Positions 1 through 12,422 of a stretch of 64,000 bases of DNA are shown in pieces. Every line of letters begins with the position of its first letter. The first letter of the stretch is position 1. The translations under genes and the position numbers were made by a program. The stretch comes from Eucommia ulmoides (taxonomy: Eukaryota > Streptophyta > Magnoliopsida > Garryales > Eucommiaceae): positions 28,773,300-28,837,299 of the forward strand of contig CM028332.1 in NCBI GenBank assembly GCA_016647705.1. Reading direction: 5' to 3'. The notes beneath the pieces are model-generated. The model made no database searches. It was not told the origin of the DNA and saw only the letters and a program-made list of their open reading frames with translations.

Positions 1-715
1 GGCATGTTAGGCCAAAACTGCAAACCAAACCGATATTATGCGGTTTGGACTAATTTGAACCGTGGACCACCCAATAGTGTGCAGGTTGGAACGTGCGGAT
101 TGACTAGCTCAAACCGTGGACCGTCCAATAGTGTGTAGATTGGTCTCCACTTTCACTTCATCCGTTACCGTGGTATCCATCACTAAAAAAAAATATAAAT
201 CAAAATAAGCAAAATAAAAAATAAATAGACAAAGTTTACACAGATTACAAAAAATATAGGAATGATCACATTCAAGATCGATAAGTCCAAGGAATACATA
301 AAGGAGAGATCACATTAAAGCTGAAATTTGTGATCATAAAGTAATATATACAAATTTCATATCCAATATCAATTGCTCGAAATTTGTCTGATTAAATCAC
401 AAGTAAAATATAACTAGTTAACCCACAAAGGAATGATCACATTAAAACTCCGCAATTTCGAGCAAATACATTTAATGGACAGAGTAATTCAACTCTCAAA
501 ACAGGTAACAACATATAACATTTAACAAAACGGCGTCGTTTTTATGTGCGTAATGGGTGGATGGGTTGACCCGCGTCCAAAAACAATCCAACCGTCACCG
601 GCCCACACTTTGAGTGGGTTGCATCAATAACATCCGCGCAATGCGTGGGTTACCAATGGGCAGCTCCATCTGTGGTGCGGTTTGGTGGGTTGACCCAAAC
701 TGTTACACACTCCTA
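1..715. repeat. Degraded repeat, possibly hAT-derived
   Basis: No coding capacity is seen. Two near-identical copies of a segment containing ccgtggacc and ccaatagtgtg lie at about 57-90 and 113-145, forming a short tandem duplication. The right part (530-715) is GC-richer and ends in gggttgacccaaactgtta followed by cacactcc. Resemblance of such gggttgaccc and aggagtgtgtaac strings to hAT-type non-autonomous elements is from memory. The left end is outside the window. Confidence 0.3.
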
Positions 716-1879
716 ACCTTGAGCATTAAAAGCAGCATTTGATTTTGTTTAATTTTTAATTTCAATTTAAAATTAAAAAAATATTAACTTTTTTATTTCC
801 ATAAATAATTCAATTTTGTTTGGAATTTTTTTTTTCCGCATCATTTTACCATATAAAAGATCAACACACGCAATGAAAGTCAGAAATTCGATACAAGGGT
901 ACAAATGAAATTCTATTATTCAAGTTCCTTTTTTTTTTTAATAAATATAAAAATAAAAAGTGAATATTATTAGAAGTGAGAGGATTAGCTCGGCCACGGA
1001 CCACATGTTTTATTGTTTTCTTGAAAGAATATATGCTAAATAATATATACACCATTCAAGAATGAATAATTGGGTTGTATGTGAAAATTGTGAGAGATTA
1101 AATTATAAGAAAGTGTTTAAATTAAATAGAGGGATAATTTTGTCTGTTTATTGAAAACAAAAATTAAATTTATCCATTTTAAGCATATTCTATTAATTTA
1201 AATAGAAAAAAAAAAAATCATTTTGTTCAAAGCAGAAATAGACATAAAGTATAATTTTTTAAAATGTACGGAGATAAATTGACAATTAAACACAGTAGAG
1301 GGGATAAAAAAATTACCGAAGAATGTAGGGACCGTTTGGCAACATGCAATTGAAGACTTAGAATTTAGGGAAAATGATTTATTATCCTATTGTAGCCAGC
1401 CATATACTCTAATCCATTTTTAATTTCATGGTTTAAATAATATTTTTTAAAAAAAATCATTGTTTCCGCCATAAATTTCGCTCTTGATTCAGTTAGTTAA
1501 ATCAAAAAATGATTAAAGGTTTTAATTTCAAGATTTCATTGCTCATTAATTTCCTAAGTTACGACTTCATAATTATTATTTTTAATTTTACTATTTTTTA
1601 AATTTTTAGAAGTGAGATATTTTCATTAATTTTCATGTTTTTGCGTAGTATGGGCACGTGCTGCAACCCCATGAAGGATTCTAATTCGAATCGGCTTTGT
1701 AGATATGTAGTTACAATTCATAGTTACAAAATGTACTATTTAACTATAGATGACACACTAAAACCCCTAGAATTGGACAACAAATATTACGATCAGTAGT
1801 ATAATAAGCGTTGCAATCCGTAGCATGGCCAATAGTTACAAAAACATAATGTTTAACTATAGTTCAAGTACAACTCTTA
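716..1879. other. AT-rich intergenic DNA
   Basis: Long A and T runs, no credible open reading frame and no recognisable gene. A short low-complexity frame on the minus strand at 861-1055 has no domain. I see nothing functional here. Confidence 0.6.
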
Positions 1880-2189
1880 CGCTAGATTTGGTACGCTGGA
1901 ATCCTAGCACACTGGAATTGAATAGAATGAGTGTGGTATTGAAATAAAATAGTCATTACCATTCTTATATTTGGTGACAAACATGATTAAATATGATATT
2001 GGAATTGTCATTACCATTCTTACGTTTGGTTATAAAATACATTAAATATGATATTGCAATAACCGATAAATAAACATGAAACAATATTCGAAAATATTCG
2101 AACATTTTAGAACAAAATTTTGGGAACATAACAGAATTATTCAGAGACACTAAACAAATGTCACCTAGGTTATCATTTAACCCGACAAA

Positions 2190-2900
2190 CTAAAAGGTTT
2201 GGAAGTACTTTCATGTTTCTGTTTCTATTTTTTCTGTTCTCAAAAAAACTTATAACTGAAACAAAACAAAAAAAATGAATGATTTGCTTATATTCTGATT
2301 TCAGGATTTTATTGTAAAAATCTGAGAACAGAACATAATAAATTTTCTCCTATTTTACTGATTTTGTTCCAATCATTTTATTAACAGATTTAAGATAGAA
2401 ACATCAAACCCCACTTATGTCTCACTTGTTTAGTTTTTCTGTTCTCATAAAATTGAGAATACAAATAAACATATGGGGGGAAAAGTTGTTTATTCCGAGT
2501 TTTATATCTATATTCTAGGTTTTTTGGGAACAAAAATAGAAATATGGAAACAAAAAAAAAAAAGCAAAAATATGGGAACAAAAACAAAAATCTGGGAACA
2601 AAAATAGAAATCTGGGAACAAAAACATAAATATGTTCCCAAATTTCTGTCTTTGTTTTTGTTCCCATATTTTTATTTTTGTTTTATTTCCAGATTTCTGT
2701 TTTTGTTCTCATAATTCTTTTTTTGTTTCCATATTTCTGTTTTTGTTTTTGTTCCCATATTTCTGTTTTTGTTTTGTTCCCAGATTTCTGGTTTTGATTT
2801 TGTTCCTATATTTCTATTTTCGTTCCATGTTTTCTTGGAATAGAAACATGAAAGTAACACCACCATATTTTTATTTTCTGTTGTGAAAAATATGGAAACA
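2190..2900. repeat. Foldback minisatellite (inverted array of 18-21-bp units)
   Basis: The left arm repeats units such as atctgggaacaaaaatagaa. The right arm repeats the complement, ttctgtttttgttcccag. The axis of symmetry is near 2637, so the strand could fold into a long imperfect hairpin. Open frames on both strands here are low-complexity F/C-rich or N/K/R-rich products of the repeat and are not genes. The unit resembles the sequence of the 12.65-13.29 kb array on the other side of the nested retrotransposon. Confidence 0.7.
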
Positions 2901-3018
2901 GAAATATAGGTCCTTCTTCTTACCTAGTACCTCATTTCATTTGAAATTAGGTAATTCTATGATTACATAATACCTCATTTCATTTTGAATTGACTAATCC
3001 CCTGAGTTGTTAGATTAG

Positions 3019-3023
3019 TCATT
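3019..3023. repeat. Target-site duplication TCATT, left copy
   Basis: TCATT directly precedes the left LTR and is repeated at 12271-12275 directly after the right LTR. One extra base (G3024) makes the exact boundary uncertain by a base. Confidence 0.75.
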
Positions 3024-5165
3024 GTTGATCCTAAGATTTTGATGGACAATTAAATGTTGATGTTTTTTGTGGAACTAACGGTTTGATTAAGTATTTCAGT
3101 TTATTAAGTTCCAAACGATGAAGATATAATGTCAAAAATGTTGAAAGATTAAGAGGTTGAATAATTTGAAGAACCTAGAGAAAACAATTCAAGTTTAAAT
3201 TTCAACTCTTAATATCCCAATTAAGATCACACACGACACAAAAAGATTTTTAAATAATTTTTATAAATATGTGTGTTTTTAATAGGATCCTAATTAGCTA
3301 AAATATTTGCTCCTATGTGTAATTGAAAAAGAAATATTTATAATTGATTAAAATTGAATTTAAGTATTTAATGGAGCTAACCAAGAAAAGAAATTGGTTA
3401 AAGGGGTGAAAACGTCAATGAGAATGAATTAAAAATGAATTTAAAAGAGATTCTAGCATCTATAAGTCGACAAGTAAGTCGACCGGAGTATAGAAGGAAA
3501 AGTCTCTGTATCTCTCGGTCGACAAGTAGGTCAACTTGTGCTTAAATATAAACTCTCTGTATCTATAAGTCGACAGGGCGATCGACCTGTGATAAGAAAT
3601 GAAACTCTCTGAATCTCTAGGTCGACAAATAGGTCGACCGATGGGCACAGAATTCTAGGCTTGGCTACATCCTGAATCGATCGGTCGACAGATGATCTTG
3701 GTCGGTCGACTTATGGGACTGTTTCAGAATATTATGGAATTTCGAATTTTATTCTGAAAGTAACCGTTACTAGCCGTTTTTTTGTTAGGATTCACGAAAG
3801 ATTTTAGGGATTTAATATTATTTGAGATATGCAACATATATTATGATATCCCTATAGATTTGGTTTATTAAGTTTGAATATTTTTCAAATTGGTACATGT
3901 AATACTTTCTATCCTATTTAATTGTGATTGAGAAATATAATTGAAAAATTTAAAAGCTATAATTAAGTGATTTGAATCAAGATGAAGTCTTAATGATATA
4001 AGGGGTCTATAAGAGTAATTAAGTGTCGTAACAAATGGGAATTAGCCGTTAGAGAGCTTATTTTAATCCCATTTATATAGACCTATGTTTTTTATATTAT
4101 AGAGAGAGATCAAGAGTATTAAATTGAGGTTTTTTAAGAGAAATCATATTGAGAATTGTGATAACTTTTCTAAGAGTTATTCTTGAGAATTATTTGCTAT
4201 GAATCATTGTTGCTACCAAATCTGAAGTGATATTGCTATAATATTTCTTTCTATGGATTTCGGGTGAGATCTTTCTAAATTACTCTCTATTTAGTATTGC
4301 TTGATTATTTTTTGGAATTTTATTTTTAGAAATTGTTTTCTGATTTTTTATTGAAACATATTTTTTAAACAATTTCTTGAATCAATCTGATTACGTGCTC
4401 AATTATATGCTATCCATTTTTGTTTAAAATCATATTTTAAATATCTCACTTTTCCATCACTAGTTTTGGGATATTAATTGAATTCTAATTTATCTGGGTT
4501 AGTAGAAGCTCTGAGTGAGAAAAATCACTTGTCAATTTTTTAATTGATGAGTTGAGTGACGGATTAAATACTGTTGGGAGTATTTAATCTAAGGGTAGCT
4601 GGTTTCAGTCTCTTCTTGTAAAGAGATTGAGGTAGTAATTCTTTCTGGATTAAATTATTTTGTGAGCAATTTTGTAATGATTCAATCCTTACCGGTTAAA
4701 AGGATATTTGGAGTATTTGAGAGGTTTTGATTCTTTATCTTTAGTTTACAAAGAATTAGGTTATTCTTGAACCTGTAAAAAGTAGAGGTTATTCCTAAAC
4801 CTATGAAAAGAAATTTGTAAAGATTGATTTTGAGCCAGTAAAAGAATCTTTGTAAGGGTTTTATTCTTACTTTTAAAGGGATCTTGAGATTAGTAGGTGC
4901 GATTCTCCGTGAGGCTAGGAGGATTATATTAGCCAAGAGTAGCTTGGTGAACCAATATAAATTTCTGGTGTGCAGCTATCGTTACATTAATTATTTTTTG
5001 TTGTTTGTTGTGCACCGAATTGATTTTATATTTCCGCTATGATATAAAGATAATAATTAATTTAGGATTAAAATTAATTATTTGGATTATTAAAGTATTT
5101 TTTCTCTGATAATTTTTTTATCTACCCAATTCACTCCCCTATTGGGTAGTTCACTGGGCCAATAA
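3024..5165 (+). repeat. Left LTR of the SIRE-type element
   Basis: It starts gttgatcctaagattttga and ends tcactgggccaataa, immediately before the primer site. It aligns over its whole length with 10116-12270. Between 3463 and 3720 it carries a cluster of GGTCGAC/GTCGACC dyads spaced roughly 45-60 bp apart. A low-complexity minus-strand frame (3460-3648) is only a by-product of these repeats. Confidence 0.9.
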
Positions 5166-5166
5166 T

Positions 5167-5178
5167 TGGTATCAGAGC
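5167..5178 (+). other. Primer-binding site (initiator tRNA-Met)
   Basis: tggtatcagagc lies one base after the left LTR. This is the standard plant PBS complementary to the 3' end of initiator methionine tRNA and fixes the element's orientation as plus. Confidence 0.92.
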
Positions 5179-5214
5179 TGGTTTAGCTCGACACACTTAG
5201 CCAACAAAGATCAC

Positions 5215-6689
5215 ATGGCGCACATAATAGGTACACTAGCTGAGGGGCAGTCTATGTACTGACCACCGTTATTTGCAGGTGAAAATTATTTGTTCTGGAA
5301 GGACAGAATGATAGTCTTTCTTCAGGCTACAAATTATGATGTGTGGTTAACAATCGAGGATGGTCCGTTTGTTCCAATGGAAAATAAAGTCGAGAAGAAG
5401 AAGAAGAAGAAACAGCTAACTACTTCTAATAAGCAGAAACTCTCTATAAACTCTCAAGCTATTAATATTCTATTTTACTCTTTAGATGCTAATGAATATT
5501 CTAGAGTTTCAGGTTATAAATCTGTAAAGGAGATGTGGGATAAATTACAAGTTACCCACGAAGGAACAAGTCAAGTGAAGCAATCGAAATCAACGTTCTC
5601 ATGAGGAAATTTGAGTTGTTCATAATGGAAAAAACTGAATCGATTCATGAGATGTGTACTTGCTTCAACAACATTTGCAATCACTTAAGTCAACTTGGAA
5701 AGTCATACTCCATGGAAGATAGAATTCGAAAGGTCCTAAGATCTTTAACAAAAATATGGGAGTCAAAGGTGACGACAATTGAGGAAGCTAAGAATCTTGG
5801 CAAATACGAAATTGATGATCTCATAGGCAACTTGATGACTCATGAAGCGACGATTAAAGGATATGAGAATGACAACGGAAATAGCAAGAGAAAATTCTTG
5901 GCACTAAAAGCTCAGAAAATTTAAGAAAAGGATGACAGTGATAATGAAAGTCTTGACAATAAGCAAGAGAAAAATGTGGTGCTTCTCACAAAGAATTTTA
6001 GAAGAATGACTCGGCGTACATTCCGCGGGAGAAAAAATCTCAACATGACTAAAATGGAATGTTACAACTGTCATAAGACTAGTCACTTTCAAAATGATTG
6101 TCCCGAACCGAAGTATGATAAAGAAAAGAAAAAGAAAAAGAAAGCAAAGAAGAGTAAGAAGAAATCCATGAAGGCTATTTGGGATGATATTAATTCAAGT
6201 AGCTCGGTAAAATCAGATAGTGAAGATATATCCATGTTTGCATTGATGGCCACTGGTGGTGAGGTAACTAAATGTTCAAGTTCTTATTCTTTAGATTTTG
6301 ATGAATTATTTGATATTTATCAAAAACTTTCTCATGATTATAAAAACCAGTATTCTAAAATAAATGTTTTTAAAAGTACAATTAATATATTAAACAAGCA
6401 AGTGATAGACTACGAATCTGAAAACAATGAATTAAAATCCAAGTTGACAGATTTGCATTCAATTGTTCTCAAATTCATCGGAGGTGAAAATAACTTGAAA
6501 ATGCTTTTGGGAAGTTCACGTGGAGTTTTTGATAAAGCCAGTATTGAATTTCAGAAAAATCTTAAACAAAAACGTTTTCACAAATTCTTTTCTGAAATCA
6601 AGGATCTTGTTAAATGTTTTAAATGTAATTTTGTGGGGAATACTATTCGTAGATGTTTTGCTAAAATATCTAACTGTAGACAAGTTTGA
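5215..6689 (+). pseudogene. gag: gag pseudogene of the SIRE-type element
   Basis: Gag polyprotein that would form the virus-like particle. Translation begins at ATG 5215 but meets an in-frame TGA at 5260. The same frame resumes with ENYLFWKDRM, a conserved N-terminal Gag (UBN2-type) motif, and stops again at 5602. A shift to 5601-5924 gives the second half of the capsid domain, with RKVLRSLTKIW and EEAKNLGK. After a further stop a third segment (5976-6689) has the zinc knuckle CYNCHKTSHFQNDC (CX2CX4HX4C, near 6060), then a lysine-rich stretch. It then has an acidic/serine stretch and a coiled-coil-like region containing DELFDIYQKLSHDYK. The tail after the knuckle is the feature that most suggests SIRE. 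At least three lesions make it non-functional. Confidence 0.88.
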
Positions 6690-9600
6690 GTTCCAAAAAG
6701 AATTGAAATTATCCCGACTAATAAGATCGAACCCACTTAGACTGGGTACCACTTAGGAATTATTTGAGGTGCTCGTTACAGGTTATTCTAAAAGCATCAA
6801 TAAGTAAGGACAAATGATTCCTAGACAGTGATTGTTCTCGACAAATGACGGGAGACAAATAAAAATTTACATCTTTGACACCTAAAGATGGAGGTCATGT
6901 GACTTTTGGAGACAACGGAAAGGATAAAATTATCGGTATAGGTAATATCGGTAATGGTACTACTATTTTTAAAGATGTGTTACTAGTTGATGGACTTTAA
7001 CATAATTTATTTAGTATTAGTCAACTATATGACAAGGGCTATAACGTTATATTTGATCATGATAGGTGCATTATTAAGAATAGTCATGATAGTCGTATCT
7101 TATTAGTTGCATCACATTTTGAGAATGTTTATACTTACTCATTTGATGATTTTAATTCTCAAAATTTATCCTGTTTGAATGCTTTGTCTGAAAATAGTTG
7201 GTTATGGCATAGGAGACTTGGGCATATTAGTATGGAGTTAATCTCTAATTTATCTAAGAAGAGTCCCGTGTGTGGCCTATTTGATTTGAAATTTGTGAAA
7301 GATAAAGTATGTGATGCATGTCAATTAGGAAAGCAGGTTAGATCATCATTTAAGAAAAAAGATGCACATGTCCACGTCTAGATGTCTTAAATTGTTGCAT
7401 CTTGATTTGTTTAGGCCTAACTATGTTGCTAGTTTTGGTGTAAGTTTTATGCGTTCATTATAGTTGATGATTATTCCAAACTTACCTAAGTATTGTTTCT
7501 TGTTAAGAAAAGTGAGGTTGCTTATGTTCTTTCTAAATTTTATAAACGTGTTAAAAATGAAAAGTAATGTTCCATTATTAACATTTGAAGTGACAGAGGA
7601 AGAGAGTTTAAGAACGACGATGTGGTTAGTTACTGTGATGAGCATGATTATACTCATAACTTTTTTGCACCAAGATCACCGCAACAAAATGGTGTAGTAG
7701 AAAGGAAGAACATGATGCTTCAAGAGATGGCCAGAACTATGCTTAATGAAAATCGCTTACCAACCTATTTCTGGGCTGAAGCAGTAAGTACAACTTGCCA
7801 CGTAGTGAATCGAGTATCAATTCGTAGAGGGTTTAACAAAACCCTATATGAAATCTGGAATGGTAAGACTCTTAATATTTCCTATTTTAAAGTATGTAGA
7901 TGTAAGTGTTTTATTTTAAATGACAAAGATAATCTTGGTAAATTTGATACTAAATTTGATTATGGGATTTTTCTTGGATATGCTACTAACAGGAAGGCTT
8001 ATAGAGTTTATAATAAATATATGTTTGTAGTCAAATAAACCATGCATGTTGTTTTTTAGGAAGCTAATCCATTCTTGTCGAGAAAGATTTTGGATGATGA
8101 TGATGCAGGTATGTTAAATAACCAAAAGCAATGTGATAATGTATCTAAGGAGTCCCAACAAGAGGAGGAACTCAAGGAAAAGGATTCGAATTTACTACGA
8201 GCTATAAAGACAGTACCGGGACATTCGGTAAAAGAAATCATCGGTAATTTTGAAAGAGGTATAAGTACTCATTCTTCTCTTAGGGATATAATTAATCTTG
8301 CTTTCTTATCTCAAATTGAGCCTAAAAATATAGATGAGACGTTAACTGATGAATCTTAGATTTTCACAATACAAGATGAGTTAGTTCAATTTGAGCGGAA
8401 CAAAATATGGGGTCTTGTTCTGAGACCGAATTTTCATCCGGTTATTGGTACTAAATGGATTTTTAGAAATAAAAATGATGAATTTGGTATGGTAATTAGA
8501 AACAAAGCAAGATTAGTAGCACATGGTTATAATCAAGATGAATGAATTGATTATGATGAAACCTATGCTCCTGTTACTAGACTAGAAACAATTGAAATGC
8601 TACTCGCTTTTGCATGTTCACGTAATTTTAAGTTATATCAAATGGATGTAAAGAATACATTTCTAAATGGGTTTCTAGCAGAAGAAGTTTATGTAGAACA
8701 ACCCCCGGGATTTGAAAGTGATAAATTTTTTGATCACGTATTTAAACTTCGCAAGGCTTTGTATGGGCTCAAACAAGCTCTTAGAGCTTGGTATGAGAGA
8801 CTTAGCCGATATTTGATCGAAAACGATTTTCGAAGGGGTATTTGTGATATAACACTATTTGTGAAGCAAATTGATTCTGATATCCTATTAGTACAAGTGT
8901 ATGTTGATGATATTATTTTTGGATCTATTAATGAGGATCTTTGCCAAGAGTTTGCTAAGATAATGCAGGTTGAATTTGAAATGAGCATGATAGGAGAGTT
9001 GAATTTCTTTCTTGGATTGCAAATTAAGCAAATCAAAGAAGGGATATTTATAAACCAAGCTAAATATACCAAGGAGTTGTTAAGGAAATATGGCTTAGAT
9101 GGCACTAAAGAGTACAAAACTCCCATGACAACGGCTACGAAGATAGACAAAGATGATACGGGTAAAAGTGTTAATGAAAATATGTATCGAGGTATGATTG
9201 GTAATCTGTTGTATTTAACTTCTAGTAGACTTGACATTATGTATAGTGTTTATCTTTGTGCTAGATTTCAATCTTGTCCTACAAAATCGCACTTGACTGC
9301 GGTTAAGCGAATTTTTCGATACTTAAAGGGGACGACTGACCTAGAATTATGGTATCCTAGGGGGAGTGATTTTAAATTGGTAAGTTACTCCGACGCTGAT
9401 TTTGCCTATTGCAAAGTTGAGCGAAAAAACACAAGTGGGTCATGTCATTTGTTAGGACATGCATTGGTTTCTTGGTCAAGCAAGAAACAAAATTCGATAG
9501 CCTTATCCACTACTGAGACTGAATATATGACAGATGGTAACTGTTGTGCTCAAATTTTATATATTAAGCAACAATTAAATGACTTTGGAATTTGCATAAA

Positions 9601-9859
9601 AGAGGTCCCGATTTTTTGTGATAATAAAAGTACTATTTGTCTAAGTAAGAATCCTACACAGCACTTATGAACTAAGCATATAGAGATTAGATATCACTTT
9701 ATTCGTGATCACATTCATAAAAGGGACATTGTTATTGAGTATATTGATATCTCCGACCAACTTGCTAATGTTTTTACCAAACCACTAACGAAAGATCAGT
9801 TTGTGAAAATCATTCGTGGTTTGGGTATGGCTAGGCATAATGATGTTTGCCTAGAGTAG
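6690..9859 (+). pseudogene. pol: pol pseudogene (protease, integrase, RT, RNase H)
   Basis: Protease is near 6815-6990: the active-site DSG appears as LDSDCSRQMTG, so glycine is replaced by aspartate, and an in-frame TAA follows shortly. GAG-pre-integrase is at 7175-7381, with WHRRLGHIS and the CDACQLGKQ zinc-binding end. The integrase core follows in shifted frames; 7622-8038 has the PRSPQQNGVVERKN motif. RT has a stop at about 8543, then a long open stretch, 8597-9670. That stretch contains QMDVKNTFLNG, the catalytic YVDDIIFGS, LKGTTDLELWY, and RNase H SYSDAD and SWSSKKQNSIALSTTE. A TGA at 9668 precedes TKHIEIRYHFIRD, and the frame ends with TAG at 9857. Domain order is copia-type. The RT/RNase H half is the best preserved. 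Confidence 0.92.
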
Positions 9860-10100
9860 AGTTCTTTAGTATGTTCCCCTCTCCCCAAATGTTTTTTGAG
9901 ATGATAAAGGGAAAGAATTAATTGATATTTTATTGAATATCTTAAAGGGGTAGTTTATTTTTATATTTGTGTTTTGTTGATTATTTTATGAATATATTCA
10001 TTGTTATGCTTAAATGAGTTTTAAAACGCGTCCTCGGATTCAGGAAAAGTATGATTATATTATTGTTTTGAAGAAAATATCAAAATTAATTGTCATCATC
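9860..10100 (+). other. Spacer between pol and polypurine tract
   Basis: Untranslated AT-rich 3' region of the retrotransposon. No ORF or env-like gene is present. Confidence 0.7.
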
Positions 10101-10115
10101 AAAAAGGGAGAGATT
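10101..10115 (+). other. Polypurine tract
   Basis: aaaaagggagagatt immediately precedes the right LTR. This is the usual site of plus-strand DNA priming in LTR retrotransposons. Confidence 0.8.
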
Positions 10116-12270
10116 ATTGATCCTAAGATTTTGATAAACAATTAAAAATTGATGTTTTTAGTGGAACTAACGGTTTGATTAAGTGTTTCAGTTTATTAAG
10201 TTCGAAACGATGAAGATATGATGTCAAAGATATTGAAGGATTAAGAGGTTAAAGAATTTGAAGAACCTAGGGAAAACAACTCAGGTTAAATTTTAACTCT
10301 TAATATCCTAATTAGGATCACACATGACACAAAAAGATTTTTAAATGATTTTTTTAAATATGTGTGTTTTTAATAAGATCCTAGTTAGCTAAATTATTTG
10401 TTCCTATGTGTAATTGAAAAAAAAATATTTATAATTGATTAAAATTGAATTTAAATATTTAGTAGAGCTAACTAAGAAAAGAAATTGGTTAAAGGGGGTG
10501 AAAACGTCAATGAGAATGAATTAAAAACGAATTTAGAAGAGATTCTAGCATCTATAAGTTGACAGGTAAGTCGACCGGAGTATAGAAAGAAAAGTCTATG
10601 TATCTCTCGGTCGACAGGTAGGTCGACCTGTTTTTAAATATGAACTCTCTATATCTATAAGTTGACAGGGCGATCGACCTGTGATAAGAAATGGAACTCT
10701 CTGAATCTCTAGCTCGACAAATAGGTCGACCGATGGGCACAGAATTCTTGGTTTGGCTACATTCTAAATCGATCAATCGATAGGTGATCTTGGTCGGTCG
10801 ACTTATAGGACTTTTTTAGGATATTATGGAATTCCGAATTTTATTCTGAAAGTAGTTGTTACTAGCCGTTTGTTTTTGTTAGGATTCACGAGAGATTTTA
10901 GGGATTTAATGTTATTTGAGATATGCAACATATATTATGATATCCTTATAGATTTAGTTCATTAAGTTTGAATATTTTTCAAATTGGTACATGTAATACT
11001 TTCTATCCTATTTAATTGTGATTGAGAAATATTTGGGGGACTTAATTGAGAAGATTAAAAGTTATAATTAAGTGATTTGAATCAGGATAAAATCTTAATG
11101 ATATAAGGGGTCTATAAGAGCAATTAAGTGTCATAACAAATGAAAATTAGTCGTTAGAGAGCTTATTTTAATCCCATTTATATAAACCTGCGTTTTTTAT
11201 ATTATAAAGAGAGATGAAGAGTATTATATTAAGATTTTCTAAGAGAAATCATATTGAGAATTGTGAAAACTTTTCTAAGAGTTATTCTTGAGAATTATTT
11301 GCTATGAATCATTGTTTCTACCAAATCTGAAGTGACATTGCTATAATCTTTCTTTTTGTGGATTCTGAATGAGATCTTTCCAAATTACTCTCTATTTAGT
11401 ATTACTTGATTATTTTTTGGAATTTGATCTTTAGAAATTGTTTTCTGATTTTTTATTGAAACATATTTTTTAAACAATTTCTTGAATCAATCTGATTACG
11501 TGCTCAATTACGTGCTACCCATTTTTGTTTAAAATCAAATTTGAATATCTCACTTTTCTATCACTAGTTTTGAAATATTAATTGAGTTCTAATTTATCTG
11601 AGGTGGTAGAAGCTCCGAGTAAGAAAAATTACTTGTCAATTTTTTAATTGGTGAGTTGAGTGACGGATTAAATTTTGTTGAGAGTATTTAATCTAAAGGT
11701 GGCTGGTTTCAATCTTTTCTTGTAAAGAGATTGAGGTAGTAATTCTTCCTGAATTGAATTATTTTGTGAGCAATTTTGTAATGGTTCAATCCTTACCGGG
11801 TAAAAGGATATTTGGAGTGTTTGAGAGGTTTTGATTCTTAACCTTAATTTAAAAAGAATTGGGTTATTCTTGAGCCTATTAAAAGTAGAGGTTAATCCTA
11901 AGCCTGTGAAAATGAATTTGTAAAGGTTGATTTTAAGCTTGTAAAAAAATCTTTGTAAGAGTTTGGTTCCTACCTTTAAAGAGACCTTGAGATTAGTGGG
12001 TGCGACTCTCCGTGGGGCTCGGAGGACTAGATTAGCCAAGAGTTGCTTGGTGAACCAGTATATATTTCTGGTGTGCTGCTATCTTTACAGTAATTATTTT
12101 TTGTTATTTGGTGTGCACCTAATTGATTTCATATTTCCGTTGTGACATAAAGATAATAATTAATTCATGATTAAAATTAATTATTTGGATTATTAAAGTA
12201 TTTTTTCTTTGATAAGTTTTTTTATCTATCTAATTCACCCCCCCTCTTGGGTAGTTCACTGGGCAAACAA
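10116..12270 (+). repeat. Right LTR of the SIRE-type element
   Basis: It aligns end to end with the left LTR, from ttgatcctaagattttgat to tcactgggcaaacaa. It repeats the GTCGAC dyad cluster at 10552-10805, with some sites mutated to gttgac. A small insertion, atttggggga near 11030, is absent from the left copy. It is followed by TCATT. Confidence 0.9.
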
Positions 12271-12275
12271 TCATT
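12271..12275. repeat. Target-site duplication TCATT, right copy
   Basis: Matches 3019-3023 and defines the 5-bp duplication made when the SIRE-type element inserted. Confidence 0.75.
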
Positions 12276-12422
12276 ACTTGGGAATGGGAATGAAAACCAA
12301 TCCCACAAACCAAACGTAGGAATGGAATGGTCATTCCCAAGTAATGACTAATCCCACAACTCATGCGATTAGTCAATTTCAAAGGAAATTAGGTATTAGG
12401 TAATCCTGTGATTACTTAATAC

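Larger units (their letters stand above)
3024..12270 (+). mobile_element. Ty1/copia retrotransposon, SIRE (Maximus)-type, decayed
   Basis: The element is 9.2 kb with two directly repeated LTRs of about 2.1 kb. It has an initiator-tRNA-Met primer site, gag, and pol in the order protease, integrase, reverse transcriptase, RNase H (copia order), and a polypurine tract. A long coiled-coil-like stretch after the Gag zinc knuckle and the long LTRs fit the SIRE lineage. No env-like ORF follows pol: only about 240 bp separate the pol stop from the polypurine tract. Several stops and frameshifts mean it cannot be autonomous. The two LTRs show many differences by eye, so the insertion is not recent. 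Confidence 0.93.
2949..12422. mobile_element. Small MITE split by the SIRE-type retrotransposon
   Basis: If the retrotransposon and one target-site copy are ignored, 2949-3023 and 12276-12422 join into an element of about 220 bp. Its arms are inverted repeats of each other. Shared strings are attgactaatc, gattagtcatt and acttgggaatg on the left arm (continuing across the insertion), and their complements at 12335-12422. The centre reads ccaatcccacaaaccaaacg, a composition usual for plant MITEs. The retrotransposon target duplication TCATT falls exactly in the left arm. Confidence 0.65.

Noticed and set aside
1640..1700. B-box-like aattcgaatcgg suggesting another SINE
   Set aside because: No supporting A box at the right spacing and no tail or target duplication.
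8734..9237. 167-aa minus-strand ORF
   Set aside because: Antisense of the copia reverse transcriptase frame.
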